The notes: a model not told the origin generated them from the sequence alone. Shown: positions 25,964-35,373, counted from the stretch's first letter. The stretch: DNA of 64,000 nucleotides from Alkalibacillus salilacus (GCF_030812915.1 NZ_JAUSTQ010000003.1:1-64000), one strand, 5' to 3'. A program made the numbers and translations.

Positions 25964-28426
25964 TTACTCTTCACCTTCATGATTGAACCATTTCGTATAT
26001 TCAGGTTGGACATAGGTGTTAATAACTTCACCTTTTTGGTCAGTATCAATCATAAAGGAACCATTGTTTTGTCTCGTTTGTTCTTTAACTTCGATTGGTA
26101 ATACGGTGTGAACTTCATTGTTTTCTGTATGGATGACAACTGAATGATCATCTTTAACAACATGGAAGCCGACGATATGATGTGGTTTCTGTTTAAGTTC
26201 TTTAAGCATAACTAAACCACGTTGTGCTCGAGATCCTTGTTCGAATTGGTCAATGGACATACGCTTACATGCACCACGCTGCGTGACGACAAAAAGTTGC
26301 GGATTGGTTAATTCATCGAACACTTCCCCATTAACGATCCATTCTTGTTCTTTTAGATTCATAGCTTTGACGCCTGCTGCCTTAACACCAACAGCTTTCA
26401 CATCTGCTTCATGATACCATAATCCATATCCAGTCTGTGAGGTCACGAAAATTTCTTGATGACCATTAGTTAAATGAACATTAACGACTTCATCATCACC
26501 CTTCAGTTTCATACCAACAATTGGTCGATTATAGCGCTGTACTTTAAAATCAGACAATAGAGATTTTTTAATCATGCCTTCACGCGAGATCGAAAGAATA
26601 TAATGATGTTCATCAAATTCTCTAACAGGAATGGCCTTAATAACACGCTCTGATGAATCAATAGGTATTAAATTGGCAATATGTTGCCCCATATCTTTCC
26701 ACTTAATATCAGGCAATTCATGAACAGGCATATATAAATAATGACCTTTATTTGTAAACAGCAGTAATGTATCAGTTGTATTCACTTCAAAGAGATGGGT
26801 TAAATAATCTTCATCTTTTTTCTGGAGGTCATCGATATTAGAAGCTCCAAATGAACGTAAACTTGTCCGCTTAATATAGCCTTCACGTGTTAAGGAAACA
26901 ACAATATCTTCTGAAGGTACCATAACTTCTAAGTTTATTTGTAAATCTTCTACTTCATCTTGGATTTGTGTCTGTCGTTTTTCTTTATATGATTTTTTAA
27001 CGCGTTTTAAATCAGTCTTAATCACGTCTAGAAGTTTATTTTCATCGGATAAGATCGTTTGTAAGTAAGCGATTCGTTCATTTAATTCTTTAGCTTCTTC
27101 CTCTAACTGTGTCACATCTGTGTTGGTTAAACGATAAAGTTGTAACATAACAATTGCTTCTGCCTGTTTCTCAGAGAATTGATATTGATTTTGTAATTGA
27201 ATTTTTGCATCTTTTTTATCATTGGCTTGCCTAATTGTTGCAATGACGTCGTCTAATATCGAAACGGCATAAATTAAACCTTCAACAATATGAGCGCGAT
27301 CTTGTGCTTTTCTTAAATCGTGTTCTGACTGACGTTTTATAACTTCTCGTTGATGGCTTATATAAGCATCAAGGATACCGTGAAGGGTCATAACTGTCGG
27401 TGTTTTATCGGAAATGGCTACCATATTAAAGTTAAACGATACTTGCAGATCAGTATTCTTGTATAGATAGTTTAAGACACTTTGACTGTCGATGTCCTTT
27501 TTCATTTCAATGACAATTCTAAGTCCAGTACGATCACTTTCATCCCGAACTTCAGAAATGCCTTCAACTTTACGTTCTAAACGAAGCTCGTCCATTTTTT
27601 TGACAAGTGTCGCTTTATTGACATCGAAAGGCAACTCATTAATGGCAATCTGTTCACGACCACCTTTAAGTGTTTCGATTTCGGCTTGACCACGTACGAC
27701 TATTTTACCTTTACCTGTTTCATAAGCCTTTCGGATACCATCCTTGCCTTGAATGATCCCGCCAGTTGGAAAATCAGGACCAGGTAACTTCTTCATCAAT
27801 TGATCAATTGATGCATCAGGGTGTTCAATCTTGTAAATTACTGCATCAATAACTTCAGCTAGGTTATGTGGTGGTATGTCTGTTGCATAACCAGAAGAAA
27901 TCCCTGTTGAACCGTTAACGAGAAGATTGGGATATTTCGCAGGTAAAACAATGGGTTCATAATCAGTGTCATCAAAATTAGGGATAAAATCGACTGTTTC
28001 TTTGTCGATATCCTGCATTAATTCTGAAGCAATTCCTGAAAGTCTTGCTTCAGTGTAACGCATAGCTGCAGGGGGATCTCCGTCAACACTTCCGTTATTT
28101 CCGTGCATCTCAACTAATTCTTTTTTAACTTTCCAGGATTGACTCATTCTAACAAGTGCTTCGTAAACAGACGAGTCCCCATGAGGGTGGTAGTTACCAA
28201 TCACGGTTCCGACTGTTTTGGCCGATTTACGAAACGGCTTATCATGTGTATTTTTCTCTTGGTGCATAGCATATAAGATACGGCGTTGCACGGGTTTTAA
28301 GCCGTCTCTTACATCCGGAAGAGCACGGTCTTGAATAATGTATTTACTATAACGACCAAAACGGTCACCTATTACTTCTTCTAATGGTAAATCTAAATAC
28401 TTTGCTTCTTCAGCCAAATTTTTCAC
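25964..28426 (-). CDS. parC: DNA topoisomerase IV subunit A
   Basis: The 820-residue breakage-reunion subunit decatenates daughter chromosomes together with ParE. The catalytic tyrosine is Tyr124 in AAMRYTEARLS. The quinolone-determining region HPHGDSSVYEALVRMSQ has the wild-type serine at 85. The C-terminal half carries the beta-pinwheel blades (for example LLFTNKGHYLYMPV and LFVVTQRGACKRMS), and lacks the GyrA-box QRRGGKG, so it is ParC rather than GyrA. parE is 2 nt upstream, as in B. subtilis. Confidence 0.97.
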   Translation of the reverse strand: MKNLAEEAKYLDLPLEEVIGDRFGRYSKYIIQDRALPDVRDGLKPVQRRILYAMHQEKNTHDKPFRKSAKTVGTVIGNYHPHGDSSVYEALVRMSQSWKVKKELVEMHGNNGSVDGDPPAAMRYTEARLSGIASELMQDIDKETVDFIPNFDDTDYEPIVLPAKYPNLLVNGSTGISSGYATDIPPHNLAEVIDAVIYKIEHPDASIDQLMKKLPGPDFPTGGIIQGKDGIRKAYETGKGKIVVRGQAEIETLKGGREQIAINELPFDVNKATLVKKMDELRLERKVEGISEVRDESDRTGLRIVIEMKKDIDSQSVLNYLYKNTDLQVSFNFNMVAISDKTPTVMTLHGILDAYISHQREVIKRQSEHDLRKAQDRAHIVEGLIYAVSILDDVIATIRQANDKKDAKIQLQNQYQFSEKQAEAIVMLQLYRLTNTDVTQLEEEAKELNERIAYLQTILSDENKLLDVIKTDLKRVKKSYKEKRQTQIQDEVEDLQINLEVMVPSEDIVVSLTREGYIKRTSLRSFGASNIDDLQKKDEDYLTHLFEVNTTDTLLLFTNKGHYLYMPVHELPDIKWKDMGQHIANLIPIDSSERVIKAIPVREFDEHHYILSISREGMIKKSLLSDFKVQRYNRPIVGMKLKGDDEVVNVHLTNGHQEIFVTSQTGYGLWYHEADVKAVGVKAAGVKAMNLKEQEWIVNGEVFDELTNPQLFVVTQRGACKRMSIDQFEQGSRAQRGLVMLKELKQKPHHIVGFHVVKDDHSVVIHTENNEVHTVLPIEVKEQTRQNNGSFMIDTDQKGEVINTYVQPEYTKWFNHEGEE

Positions 28427-28428
28427 TC

Positions 28429-30381
28429 CTAGTTAAGCAATCGATCGTTGTCTAAAATTGTATCGTCTTCTTCCATTCCAAATGCAACATTAGATTCAAT
28501 CCACTTACGTCGAGGCTCTACTTTATCGCCCATAAGCGTAGTCACTCGTCGTTCCGCACGTGCCACATCATCAATCGTCACTCGAATTAATGTACGGGTT
28601 TCTGGATTCATCGTTGTTTCCCATAATTGTTCAGCATCCATTTCACCTAAACCTTTATAACGCTGAACGGTGTAACCATTCTTATATTCTTTTAATAGTT
28701 TCTCCATCTCATCATCGTCCCAAGCATAGGATTCCTTATATTGCTTTCCTTTACCTTTTGAGACTTTGAACAGTGGTGGTAAAGCAATGTAAACTTTACC
28801 TTGTTCGATGAGTGGTTTCATATAACGGTAAAAGAATGTCAGTAATAACACTTGAATGTGCGCTCCATCGGTATCAGCATCTGTCATGATAATGACTTTA
28901 TCGTATTGTGCATCATCAATATTGAAATCCGGGCCTACACCTGCATTAATGGTATGAACGATCGTTGATATTTCTTCGTTTTTGAAAATGTCATCAATCT
29001 TGGCTTTTTCGGTATTAACGACTTTTCCTCGAAGGGGTAATACCGCTTGGAAACGACGGTCACGACCTTGTTTGGCAGAACCTCCTGCTGAATCACCCTC
29101 AACTAAAAACAATTCATTTTTAGCTGCATTTTTTGACTGAGCAGGGGTTAATTTACCGCTTAAAATAGAATCACGACGTTTACGTTTTTTGCCGTTACGA
29201 GCCTCTTCACGTGCTTTACGAGCAGCTTCACGAGCATCACGTGCTTTGATTGCTTTTTTAATCAGCATTTTAGAGGTGTTTGGATTTTCTTCTAAGAAGT
29301 AAGCTAATTTCTCTGCAATCACGCTATCAACAGCGCTTCTCGCTTCTGGCGTCCCTAGTTTGCTTTTCGTTTGGCCTTCAAACTGCAGTAATTGTTCAGG
29401 GATTCTTACAGAAATAATCGCTGTTAAGCCTTCTCGAATATCATTACCATCTAAATTTTTATCTTTTTCTCTTAATAGCTGCATTTTTCGAGCATACTCA
29501 TTAAATGCGCGTGTTAAGGCTGTTTTTGCTCCTGATTCGTGCGTTCCGCCATCTTTTGTTCGAACATTATTAACAAACGATAAGATGCTTTCTGAATATC
29601 CGTCATTAAACTGCATCGCAAAGTCTACTTCAATTTCCTTCACTTCACCTTCAAGTGAAACAACTTCATGTAAAGCATCTTTTTCTTCGTTTAAATAATG
29701 CACAAATGATTGTAAGCCATCTGGATACACATAAGATTCTTCAGCGCCTTCACGTTCATCTTTTAAGACGAGTTTGATCCCTTTTAATAAGAAAGCAGCC
29801 TCTCGTAATCGTTCAGAGAGTGTTTCAAACTGATAATGCGTTGTCGAAAACATTGATTCATCTGGTTTGAAGTGAATGGTAGTGCCTGACTTTCGAGTAT
29901 TGCCCACTTCTGTTAAAGGTTGTTTCACCTTTCCGCCATTAGCAAATACAATGTCATGGCGTTTACCATCACGGCAAATCGTTACCTTCATCCATTCAGA
30001 TAAAGCATTCACGACAGACGCACCAACACCATGTAGACCGCCACTTGTTTTATAGCCGCCTTGACCAAATTTTCCTCCAGCGTGAAGTATGGTAAAAATT
30101 ATTTCTGGAGTTGGTTTACCCATTTTATGCATGCCGGTTGGCATACCACGTCCAAAGTCAGTCACAGAGATTGATTCGTCTTTATGTATGGTGACGGTGA
30201 TCGTATCACCATAACCCGCAAGCGCTTCATCAACCGCATTATCTACTATTTCAAAAACGAGATGGTGAAGCCCACGGTGGTCTGTACTACCAATGTACAT
30301 ACCTGGACGTTTTCGGACGGCGTCTAAACCTTCTAGAACTTGAATTGAGTCATCGTTGTATTGTTCAAATGAATGCGTCAC
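28429..30381 (-). CDS. parE: DNA topoisomerase IV subunit B
   Basis: The 650-residue ATPase subunit pairs with ParC. It has the GHKL ATP site (EIVDNAVDEALAG at about 45-57, DFGRGMPTG, GGLHGVGASVVNALS). The TOPRIM domain follows, with VEGDSAGGSAKQGRDRRFQAVLPLRGK (split over about 428-455), and DADTDGAHI binds the metal. It is the promoter-proximal gene of the parEC pair. Confidence 0.97.
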   Translation of the reverse strand: MTHSFEQYNDDSIQVLEGLDAVRKRPGMYIGSTDHRGLHHLVFEIVDNAVDEALAGYGDTITVTIHKDESISVTDFGRGMPTGMHKMGKPTPEIIFTILHAGGKFGQGGYKTSGGLHGVGASVVNALSEWMKVTICRDGKRHDIVFANGGKVKQPLTEVGNTRKSGTTIHFKPDESMFSTTHYQFETLSERLREAAFLLKGIKLVLKDEREGAEESYVYPDGLQSFVHYLNEEKDALHEVVSLEGEVKEIEVDFAMQFNDGYSESILSFVNNVRTKDGGTHESGAKTALTRAFNEYARKMQLLREKDKNLDGNDIREGLTAIISVRIPEQLLQFEGQTKSKLGTPEARSAVDSVIAEKLAYFLEENPNTSKMLIKKAIKARDAREAARKAREEARNGKKRKRRDSILSGKLTPAQSKNAAKNELFLVEGDSAGGSAKQGRDRRFQAVLPLRGKVVNTEKAKIDDIFKNEEISTIVHTINAGVGPDFNIDDAQYDKVIIMTDADTDGAHIQVLLLTFFYRYMKPLIEQGKVYIALPPLFKVSKGKGKQYKESYAWDDDEMEKLLKEYKNGYTVQRYKGLGEMDAEQLWETTMNPETRTLIRVTIDDVARAERRVTTLMGDKVEPRRKWIESNVAFGMEEDDTILDNDRLLN

Positions 30382-30443
30382 TTATAATTGTCCCCTTTCT
30401 AATTCGCTAAACAAGTGCTGTCTTTATTTATTCGGGAAAACAT

Positions 30444-30475
30444 GAGAAATCCCTGCTATTTAGCAGAGATTCCTC
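30444..30475 (-). terminator. weak stem-loop between yneT and parE
   Basis: GAAATCCCTGCT pairs imperfectly with AGCAGAGATTC around an ATTT loop. A clear T run is missing, so this is a weak terminator at best. Confidence 0.4.
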
Positions 30476-30483
30476 AATCCATA

Positions 30484-30897
30484 TTAACTGCCAATTGTGA
30501 CAGCATGAACGACTTTTATGCAAGCATCCATAATCACAGTAAAATCATTTTCTTGAAGAAGTTCATGAGCTTCTTCATTCACGATACCTAGTTGTGCCCA
30601 AAACACACGACAATCAGTAGTCAATGCGTCATGTGCTACATCAACAAGGTGTTCAGGTCTACGAAAAACGTTAATAATATCAATTGATTCTTCTACTTCA
30701 CTAAGTGATGAATAACTTTTTTCGCCAAGAACTTCAGTGGCATTAGGATTGATTGGGATAATCTTATAACCACGATCTTGCATGATTTTTGCAATTTGAT
30801 GTGAAGTGCGATCAGGCTTGTCCGATAATCCTACGACCGCAATCGTATTGGCATTGATTAATATTTCGCGCATTTTTTCTTGTGTTGGGTTTTCCAT
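30484..30897 (-). CDS. yneT: CoA-binding domain protein YneT
   Basis: The 137-residue protein is a Rossmann-type CoA-binding fold: NTIAVVGLSDKPDRTSHQIAK is followed by GYKIIPINPNATEVLGEKSYSSL and VDIINVFRRPEHL. The ending VIMDACIKVVHA is also typical. The precise role of this family is not known. ATG at 30897 follows AGGAGCG; a longer frame lacks a ribosome site. It lies between parE and plsY (divergent), the same order as in B. subtilis yneT-yneS. Confidence 0.9.
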   Translation of the reverse strand: MENPTQEKMREILINANTIAVVGLSDKPDRTSHQIAKIMQDRGYKIIPINPNATEVLGEKSYSSLSEVEESIDIINVFRRPEHLVDVAHDALTTDCRVFWAQLGIVNEEAHELLQENDFTVIMDACIKVVHAVTIGS

Positions 30898-31056
30898 AAT
30901 ATCGCTCCTAAAAAAATGTGATAATACTAGGATAGCGTGTTTAGCAATATTTCTCAACTTTCGTTTTACTCATTCTTAAAATTTAACATCTTCTTTCTTC
31001 TCCATACATTTGATAAAATAAAGTGTATTATAAGAAGCCAATAAAGGAGGGATTAA

Positions 31057-31638
31057 ATGTTTTATCTTTTATTTAGTGTGATTGCTTATCTATTTGGTTC
31101 TTTTCCATCTGCACTTATAATCGGTAAATTATTTTATCAAATTGATATAAGAGAACACGGTAGCGGCAATCTTGGTGCAACAAACGCCTTTAGAGTTTTA
31201 GGAGTCAAAGTAGGTTTAATTGTTACAATCCTTGATATATTGAAAGGTACGGTACCAGTTGTCATGGTGGTTATACTAGCCCCTGAATTGCAACCACTTA
31301 TTGTTGGTGGTTTCGCAGTGATTGGCCACATATTTCCGATTTTCGCTAAGTTCAAAGGTGGTAAGGCAGTAGCTACTTCGGGCGGTGTTGTACTCGGGGT
31401 GAGCCCTGTGTTATTCGCTATTCTTATTGGGTCATTTTTTGTTTTCTTAAAATTATTCAAGTATGTATCATTAGCGTCTATTCTTGTAGGGCTTACGGCT
31501 GTAGTGACATCAATTATCATGCAAGATATTCCTTTAATCATTGTGACTTGTTTTCTAGCGTTCTTTGTTATTTATCGTCACACAGATAATTTAAAACGTA
31601 TTAAAAATAAAACTGAGCCTAAAATAACGTGGTTTTAA
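31057..31638 (+). CDS. plsY: glycerol-3-phosphate acyltransferase PlsY
   Basis: The 193-residue polytopic membrane enzyme transfers an acyl group from acyl-phosphate to glycerol-3-phosphate, the first step of phospholipid synthesis. The three family motifs are seen: [32 protein letters not shown] and [22 protein letters not shown]. About five membrane helices are predicted. AAGGAGGG precedes the ATG. It runs divergent to yneT, as in B. subtilis. Confidence 0.97.
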   Translation: MFYLLFSVIAYLFGSFPSALIIGKLFYQIDIREHGSGNLGATNAFRVLGVKVGLIVTILDILKGTVPVVMVVILAPELQPLIVGGFAVIGHIFPIFAKFKGGKAVATSGGVVLGVSPVLFAILIGSFFVFLKLFKYVSLASILVGLTAVVTSIIMQDIPLIIVTCFLAFFVIYRHTDNLKRIKNKTEPKITWF

Positions 31639-31651
31639 ATAAGGTGATTAA

Positions 31652-32821
31652 GTGAAAAAACAAATTGGATTAGTCATAACAGGTTTCATCATAGTTGTAA
31701 TGGGCATAACCTTTATCTTACAGGAACAATCGAATCAGTCGACTTATACGGCGGATAAACTAACGAGTATGACACACGATCTTTCTAATAAAGAATCACG
31801 AAAGTCAATCACATTAAATGCTGTTGGGGATATTTTAATTCATGATCGTGTCTATAGTGGCGCTAAGGAAGGACAAACCTATGATTTTAAACCGATGTTA
31901 TCCATGATTAAGCCACAACTTGAATCAGCTGACCTTCTATTTGCTAACCAAGAAACAATGTTAGCTGGTGAGGAACTGGGTTTATCAGGATATCCTCAAT
32001 TTAATGCGCCTAAATCCGTCGCAGATGCTTTAAAATACGTATCTACTGATATTGTATCGTTGGCAAACAACCATACATTAGATTATGGACAAGAGGCTAT
32101 AGAAAAAACAACTAATCATCTAAATGATTTATCAATCGATTATATTGGATCTTACCATAGTGAATCTGATCAACAAGAAGCTCGAATTTTAGAAAAGAAC
32201 GGTATATCAGTCGGTTTTACTGCTTATACTTATGGAACTAATGGCATTCCTCGCCCAGAAGATAAAGACTATTTAGTTCAATATATAAATGATGGAAACA
32301 TCAAGGAAGATATTAATGAAATTGAGGATCAAGCAGATTTCACCGTCGTTAGCCTTCATTTTGGTAACCAATATGAACCGTTACCAACTGAGGATCAAAA
32401 AGAGTTGGTTCGAGAGTTAACTGAAGCGGGAGCAGATATCATTCTCGGGCATCATCCTCATGTTCTTCAACCATTCGAACAGGTAAAAACTGAAAATCAT
32501 CAATCAGTTGTTATCTATTCTTTGGGTAATTTTTTGTCAGGTCAACGTGAATTTGACCGACGAATAGGTGGAATCCTGCAGCTTCAACTAGATAAAGGAT
32601 TATTCAATCAAACAAGTGAGACATCTGTTTCAAATATACGATTTATGCCTACATATGTAGAATTTGATGATCAAGGTGACATCATGCATGATGTAGAAGT
32701 TGTTCCGCTCATTGACAGTTCTATAACTGATCTTGATACAAATTATAACGATGTTGAAAACCACATGAAACATTACTCAGAGCAAATACAAGTCGTGCCA
32801 CACCTTGAGCAAGTTCAATAA
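31652..32821 (+). CDS. CapA-family (poly-gamma-glutamate biosynthesis-like) membrane-anchored metallophosphatase
   Basis: The 389-residue protein has one N-terminal transmembrane anchor (about 5-22) and a secreted calcineurin-like phosphoesterase domain of the PGA_cap/CapA type. The metal motifs are LNAVGDILIHDRV (about 47-59), ANQETML, SLANNHTLDYG and ADIILGHHPHVLQP, with SLGNFLSG after them. It starts at the GTG 31652, which follows AAGGTG, 13 nt after plsY, so both are probably cotranscribed. CapB/C genes are absent nearby, so capsule polyglutamate synthesis cannot be claimed. Confidence 0.85.
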   Translation: MKKQIGLVITGFIIVVMGITFILQEQSNQSTYTADKLTSMTHDLSNKESRKSITLNAVGDILIHDRVYSGAKEGQTYDFKPMLSMIKPQLESADLLFANQETMLAGEELGLSGYPQFNAPKSVADALKYVSTDIVSLANNHTLDYGQEAIEKTTNHLNDLSIDYIGSYHSESDQQEARILEKNGISVGFTAYTYGTNGIPRPEDKDYLVQYINDGNIKEDINEIEDQADFTVVSLHFGNQYEPLPTEDQKELVRELTEAGADIILGHHPHVLQPFEQVKTENHQSVVIYSLGNFLSGQREFDRRIGGILQLQLDKGLFNQTSETSVSNIRFMPTYVEFDDQGDIMHDVEVVPLIDSSITDLDTNYNDVENHMKHYSEQIQVVPHLEQVQ

Positions 32822-32822
32822 A

Positions 32823-32852
32823 TTGAATCCAACAATTTCAATCATGTATAAT
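32823..32852 (+). promoter_or_regulatory. candidate sigmaA promoter of folE2
   Basis: TTGAAT and TATAAT are separated by 18 bases, immediately after the CapA-like gene. No Zur box could be seen. Confidence 0.5.
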
Positions 32853-32899
32853 ATATATTGTGCTTATGCTCTTCTCAAGAACTGAAAGGAGTCCTCGAT

Positions 32900-33817
32900 A
32901 TGAACGAAGCAGTTAAAAAACAGTTACCTACGAAATCTGAGCGACATAAATTATTTGGATCTGTTGAGCCAGGTCCTAAAACAAAACCAATGGAAAAGAA
33001 TAAAATGAAAGATTTACAGAATACAAAAAAAGATTTTCTGTTTGAATTAGATGCTGTTGGTGTGAGTAATGTTAAACATCCAGTTACGCTAAAAAGTCAA
33101 TTAGAACCCAAGACACAAACAACCGTCGCACAATTTCACTTTGCCTCTTCTATTTCCCAAGATTCTAAGGGTACGAATATGAGTCGGTTTACAGAGCAAC
33201 TTCATTCTTATTATCAAAATGGCTTCACTTTGGATTTTGCGACACTTAAATCATTTGTATTTGATCTTCAACAACGTCTTGAACAAAAAGATGCGGAGTT
33301 AACGGTATCTTTCCCTTGGTTTTTTGAACGTAAAGCCCCTTATTCTGAGCAAGCAGGTTTAAATCATGCAGATGCTTGGATGCGTGTCCGTTATCACGAA
33401 GAATTTGGATATGACCTTAAAGTCGGTTTAACAGGTACGATTACAACGCTTTGCCCTTGTTCAAAAGAGATCAGCGAATATAGTGCCCATAACCAACGAG
33501 GTAATATTGAAATGGAAGTTACTTTACAGCCTGAGTTTGATGATACACTTTACGATTGGAAACACATGCTATTAGAAGCAGCTGAATCTAACGCAAGCGC
33601 TCGAATTCATCCAGTTCTTAAACGACCAGATGAAAAAATGGTCACCGAACAAGCTTATGAAAATCCGCGTTTTGTAGAAGATATGGTTCGACTTGTTGCG
33701 AGCGACTTGTATGAATATGAAACAGTCGAGCAATTTTCGGTTAAGTGTGTGAACGAGGAATCAATCCACTTACATGATGCGATTGCATCCATTAGTTATG
33801 ATAAACGCGAAGAGTAG
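32900..33817 (+). CDS. folE2: GTP cyclohydrolase FolE2 (type IB)
   Basis: The 305-residue enzyme converts GTP to dihydroneopterin triphosphate, the first step of folate synthesis, without the zinc requirement of FolE1. The signature LTGTITTLCPCSKEISEYSAHNQRG carries the cysteines of the metal site, and FELDAVGVSNVKHPV and FPWFFERKAPYSE are typical of the family. I chose the ATG at 32900, preceded by AAAGGAG. The longer frame at 32858 is not supported. yidD follows 9 nt downstream. In Bacilli folE2 is often zinc regulated, but a Zur operator is not evident here. Confidence 0.93.
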   Translation: MNEAVKKQLPTKSERHKLFGSVEPGPKTKPMEKNKMKDLQNTKKDFLFELDAVGVSNVKHPVTLKSQLEPKTQTTVAQFHFASSISQDSKGTNMSRFTEQLHSYYQNGFTLDFATLKSFVFDLQQRLEQKDAELTVSFPWFFERKAPYSEQAGLNHADAWMRVRYHEEFGYDLKVGLTGTITTLCPCSKEISEYSAHNQRGNIEMEVTLQPEFDDTLYDWKHMLLEAAESNASARIHPVLKRPDEKMVTEQAYENPRFVEDMVRLVASDLYEYETVEQFSVKCVNEESIHLHDAIASISYDKREE

Positions 33818-33826
33818 TGTGATAGG

Positions 33827-34063
33827 ATGAAACATCTTTTTATATGGCTTATAAAAGGTTATCAACAATTTATTTCACCCTTGTTAGGGCCTACATGTCG
33901 GTTTCATCCGACATGTTCGTCCTATAGCCTAACAGCGTTTGAACGGTTTGGTTTCTTTAAGGGGTTTTATTTATCGATAAAACGCATTTTAAAGTGTCAC
34001 CCATTTAATGCTGGTGGTTTTGATCCGGTACCAGAAAAACAGGATCAAAAAAGCCGTGGTTAA
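33827..34063 (+). CDS. yidD: membrane protein insertion efficiency factor YidD
   Basis: The 78-residue protein has the family core [32 protein letters not shown] and [16 protein letters not shown], with three conserved cysteines. YidD assists membrane insertion alongside YidC/OxaA. In this genome it is cotranscribed with folE2 instead of with rpmH-rnpA. A strong convergent terminator ends it. Confidence 0.93.
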   Translation: MKHLFIWLIKGYQQFISPLLGPTCRFHPTCSSYSLTAFERFGFFKGFYLSIKRILKCHPFNAGGFDPVPEKQDQKSRG

Positions 34064-34079
34064 TTAACTACGGCTTTTT
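34047..34079. terminator. bidirectional terminator between yidD and yneQ
   Basis: AAAAAGCCGTGGTTAA pairs with TTAACTACGGCTTTTT (one mismatch), with A and T runs on both sides. Confidence 0.85.
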
Positions 34080-34380
34080 AAATAGAACGAAAGCGTCTTA
34101 ATTGTTCAAGTTTTCCTTCCGCTCGTAATATATCCTCTTCAAATTGACCGATTAAGTCAAAATGCGGGTATACTTCATCAGCATGGATCCATTCAGGTTT
34201 TAATCCATAGCGACGTCCCCATGCTTTTAAATGTTCAATATTTTGACAACCTACTTTAGTTACTGTTTTATGACCAGGAAAACGATCATCTGCCCAGTAA
34301 TGCGTTAAAAATGCGATTTCTCCAGCTTCAACCTGACGCTTCCAACGTCTTAACTCTTCTCGTTTAATCCCGAACGCCAT
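34078..34380 (-). CDS. yneQ: YneQ family conserved protein
   Basis: The 100-residue protein matches the YneQ family by sequence (GIKREELRRWKRQVEAGEIAFLTHYW, then RFPGHKTVTKVGCQNIEHLKAWG) and by position next to yneP. Function is unknown. The ATG at 34380 follows AGGTG and overlaps the end of yneP by 17 nt, indicating translational coupling. A GTG at 34389 is an alternative start. Confidence 0.85.
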   Translation of the reverse strand: MAFGIKREELRRWKRQVEAGEIAFLTHYWADDRFPGHKTVTKVGCQNIEHLKAWGRRYGLKPEWIHADEVYPHFDLIGQFEEDILRAEGKLEQLRRFRSI

Positions 34381-34801
34381 TAGTTTCACCTATTGCTTCC
34401 AAATAAGCATTGTGCCAATTTGGATAATGTTTACGGATGGAGATCGGTTTAAAGTTTTGTTTTTTAACACAAACGTGCGAAGACGAACCTGTTACAGCTA
34501 AATCACCATTTCCAGTGTATACTTCATAACCATAGATGATTCGAAATCCATCATACGAACTGATATATGTTTTAACAGAAGCGGTTTCCCCATATGTTAA
34601 AGGGTCCTTGTATTGTGCATTAATATCGACTACTGGAGACACAATACCATCACGTTCCATATCGGCATAATTAAATCCTAGTTGCTCAATTAAATGAGTT
34701 CGACCAATTTCAAACCAAACTAAATAATTAGCGTGATAAACAACGCCCATTTGATCCGTTTCCTGGTAACGTACTTTTATATCGGTTACATTTATGACCA
34801 T
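34364..34801 (-). CDS. yneP: acyl-CoA thioesterase (4-hydroxybenzoyl-CoA thioesterase-like, YneP)
   Basis: The 145-residue hotdog-fold thioesterase begins VTDIKVRYQETDQMGVVYHANYLVWFEIGRTHLI, in which the Asp in ETDQMGVVYH aligns with the catalytic acid of the family. It hydrolyses acyl-CoA; the natural substrate is not known. It is cotranscribed with yneQ. GAGGGAGAG precedes the start. Confidence 0.9.
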   Translation of the reverse strand: MVINVTDIKVRYQETDQMGVVYHANYLVWFEIGRTHLIEQLGFNYADMERDGIVSPVVDINAQYKDPLTYGETASVKTYISSYDGFRIIYGYEVYTGNGDLAVTGSSSHVCVKKQNFKPISIRKHYPNWHNAYLEAIGETNGVRD

Positions 34802-34840
34802 TTTGTCTTCTCTCCCTCTTACATCAACTTAAATATTATT

Positions 34841-34873
34841 TTAAAATAAAAAGGCTAGCTGTGGCTAGCCTTT
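34841..34873 (-). terminator. terminator of tlp
   Basis: AAAGGCTAGC pairs perfectly with GCTAGCCTTT around a 4-base loop, followed by T-rich sequence on the minus strand. Confidence 0.85.
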
Positions 34874-34879
34874 CGATTA

Positions 34880-35116
34880 TTATTTTTGCCGTTTTTGATG
34901 AGCATGTTCATCCCGTAATTCATCGCGCATACCGTCGACAGCTTCTCTTCTTCTTGCATTCTTTTTCTTAATTTCTTCCTCTTGAAATTCAGACGCTGTT
35001 TCCATTGAATCTTCAGCTTCTTGCATATTTTCTAAAGTATTATTCAGGTTTTCCTGAATCTTTTTCAAATTATCTCGACGTTCATCAGGATTTGGTTTCT
35101 TTTGATGTTGACTCAT
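34880..35116 (-). CDS. tlp: small acid-soluble spore protein Tlp
   Basis: The 78-residue hydrophilic protein matches the Tlp family, with PNPDERRDNLKKIQENLNNT near the start, EAEDSMETAS in the middle and KKKNARRREAVDGMRDELRDE near the end. Tlp is made in the forespore and binds in the spore core, and its presence shows that the organism forms endospores. A sigmaG-like promoter lies 32 nt upstream of the ATG, and AAGGAGG is the ribosome site. Confidence 0.93.
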   Translation of the reverse strand: MSQHQKKPNPDERRDNLKKIQENLNNTLENMQEAEDSMETASEFQEEEIKKKNARRREAVDGMRDELRDEHAHQKRQK

Positions 35117-35147
35117 CGTTACGCCTCCTTAAAATTGTTACAGTCGT

Positions 35148-35177
35148 TAGTATAAGCAAATTACTTTTAGCTATACA
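35148..35177 (-). promoter_or_regulatory. candidate sigmaF/sigmaG promoter of tlp
   Basis: On the minus strand TGTATA (35177-35172) is followed after 17 bases by TATACTA (35154-35148). The -35 fits the GHATR sigmaG consensus, and the -10 differs from CATAMTA by one base. It overlaps the end of the upstream small gene. Confidence 0.5.
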
Positions 35178-35317
35178 CGAGACTGTTTAGAAGGCGTTAT
35201 TCCTAATCTGGAATCTAACTTATCATAAATTTTGTCTAGTTCTTGTGGGTTGTTCAAAATTTTTTCTTTTTCAGATTGAATGAGCCGTTGAAACGTTAAA
35301 TGGTCTTTCTTTCGCAT
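35171..35317 (-). CDS. FbpB-like small basic protein (48 aa)
   Basis: This short frame codes for MRKKDHLTFQRLIQSEKEKI, continuing with a run of helix-forming residues and ending QSRV. The pattern MRKK, F, L, N/E-rich helix and KLD...R resembles the FbpB family of small basic proteins that assist iron-sparing regulation in Bacillus. No Fur box is seen. The start codon lies in the right arm of an 11-bp hairpin (35314-35360), and the ribosome site AAGGAG lies in its loop. It is too short for many gene finders. Confidence 0.65.
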   Translation of the reverse strand: MRKKDHLTFQRLIQSEKEKILNNPQELDKIYDKLDSRLGITPSKQSRV

Positions 35318-35360
35318 AATGGCTGATTCTCCTTTTTGCTCTTTAGGATAGCCATTATGC
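35314..35360 (-). promoter_or_regulatory. inverted repeat covering the start codon of the FbpB-like gene
   Basis: GCATAATGGCT (35314-35324) is the exact complement of AGCCATTATGC (35350-35360) with a 25-base loop. Read as mRNA, the start codon sits in the stem and the ribosome binding site in the loop. Confidence 0.7.
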
Positions 35361-35373
35361 TAGAAGAATATAC

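Noticed and set aside
34078-34081. Possible overlap between yneQ stop and the shared terminator
   Set aside because: Normal arrangement for convergent genes; not informative.
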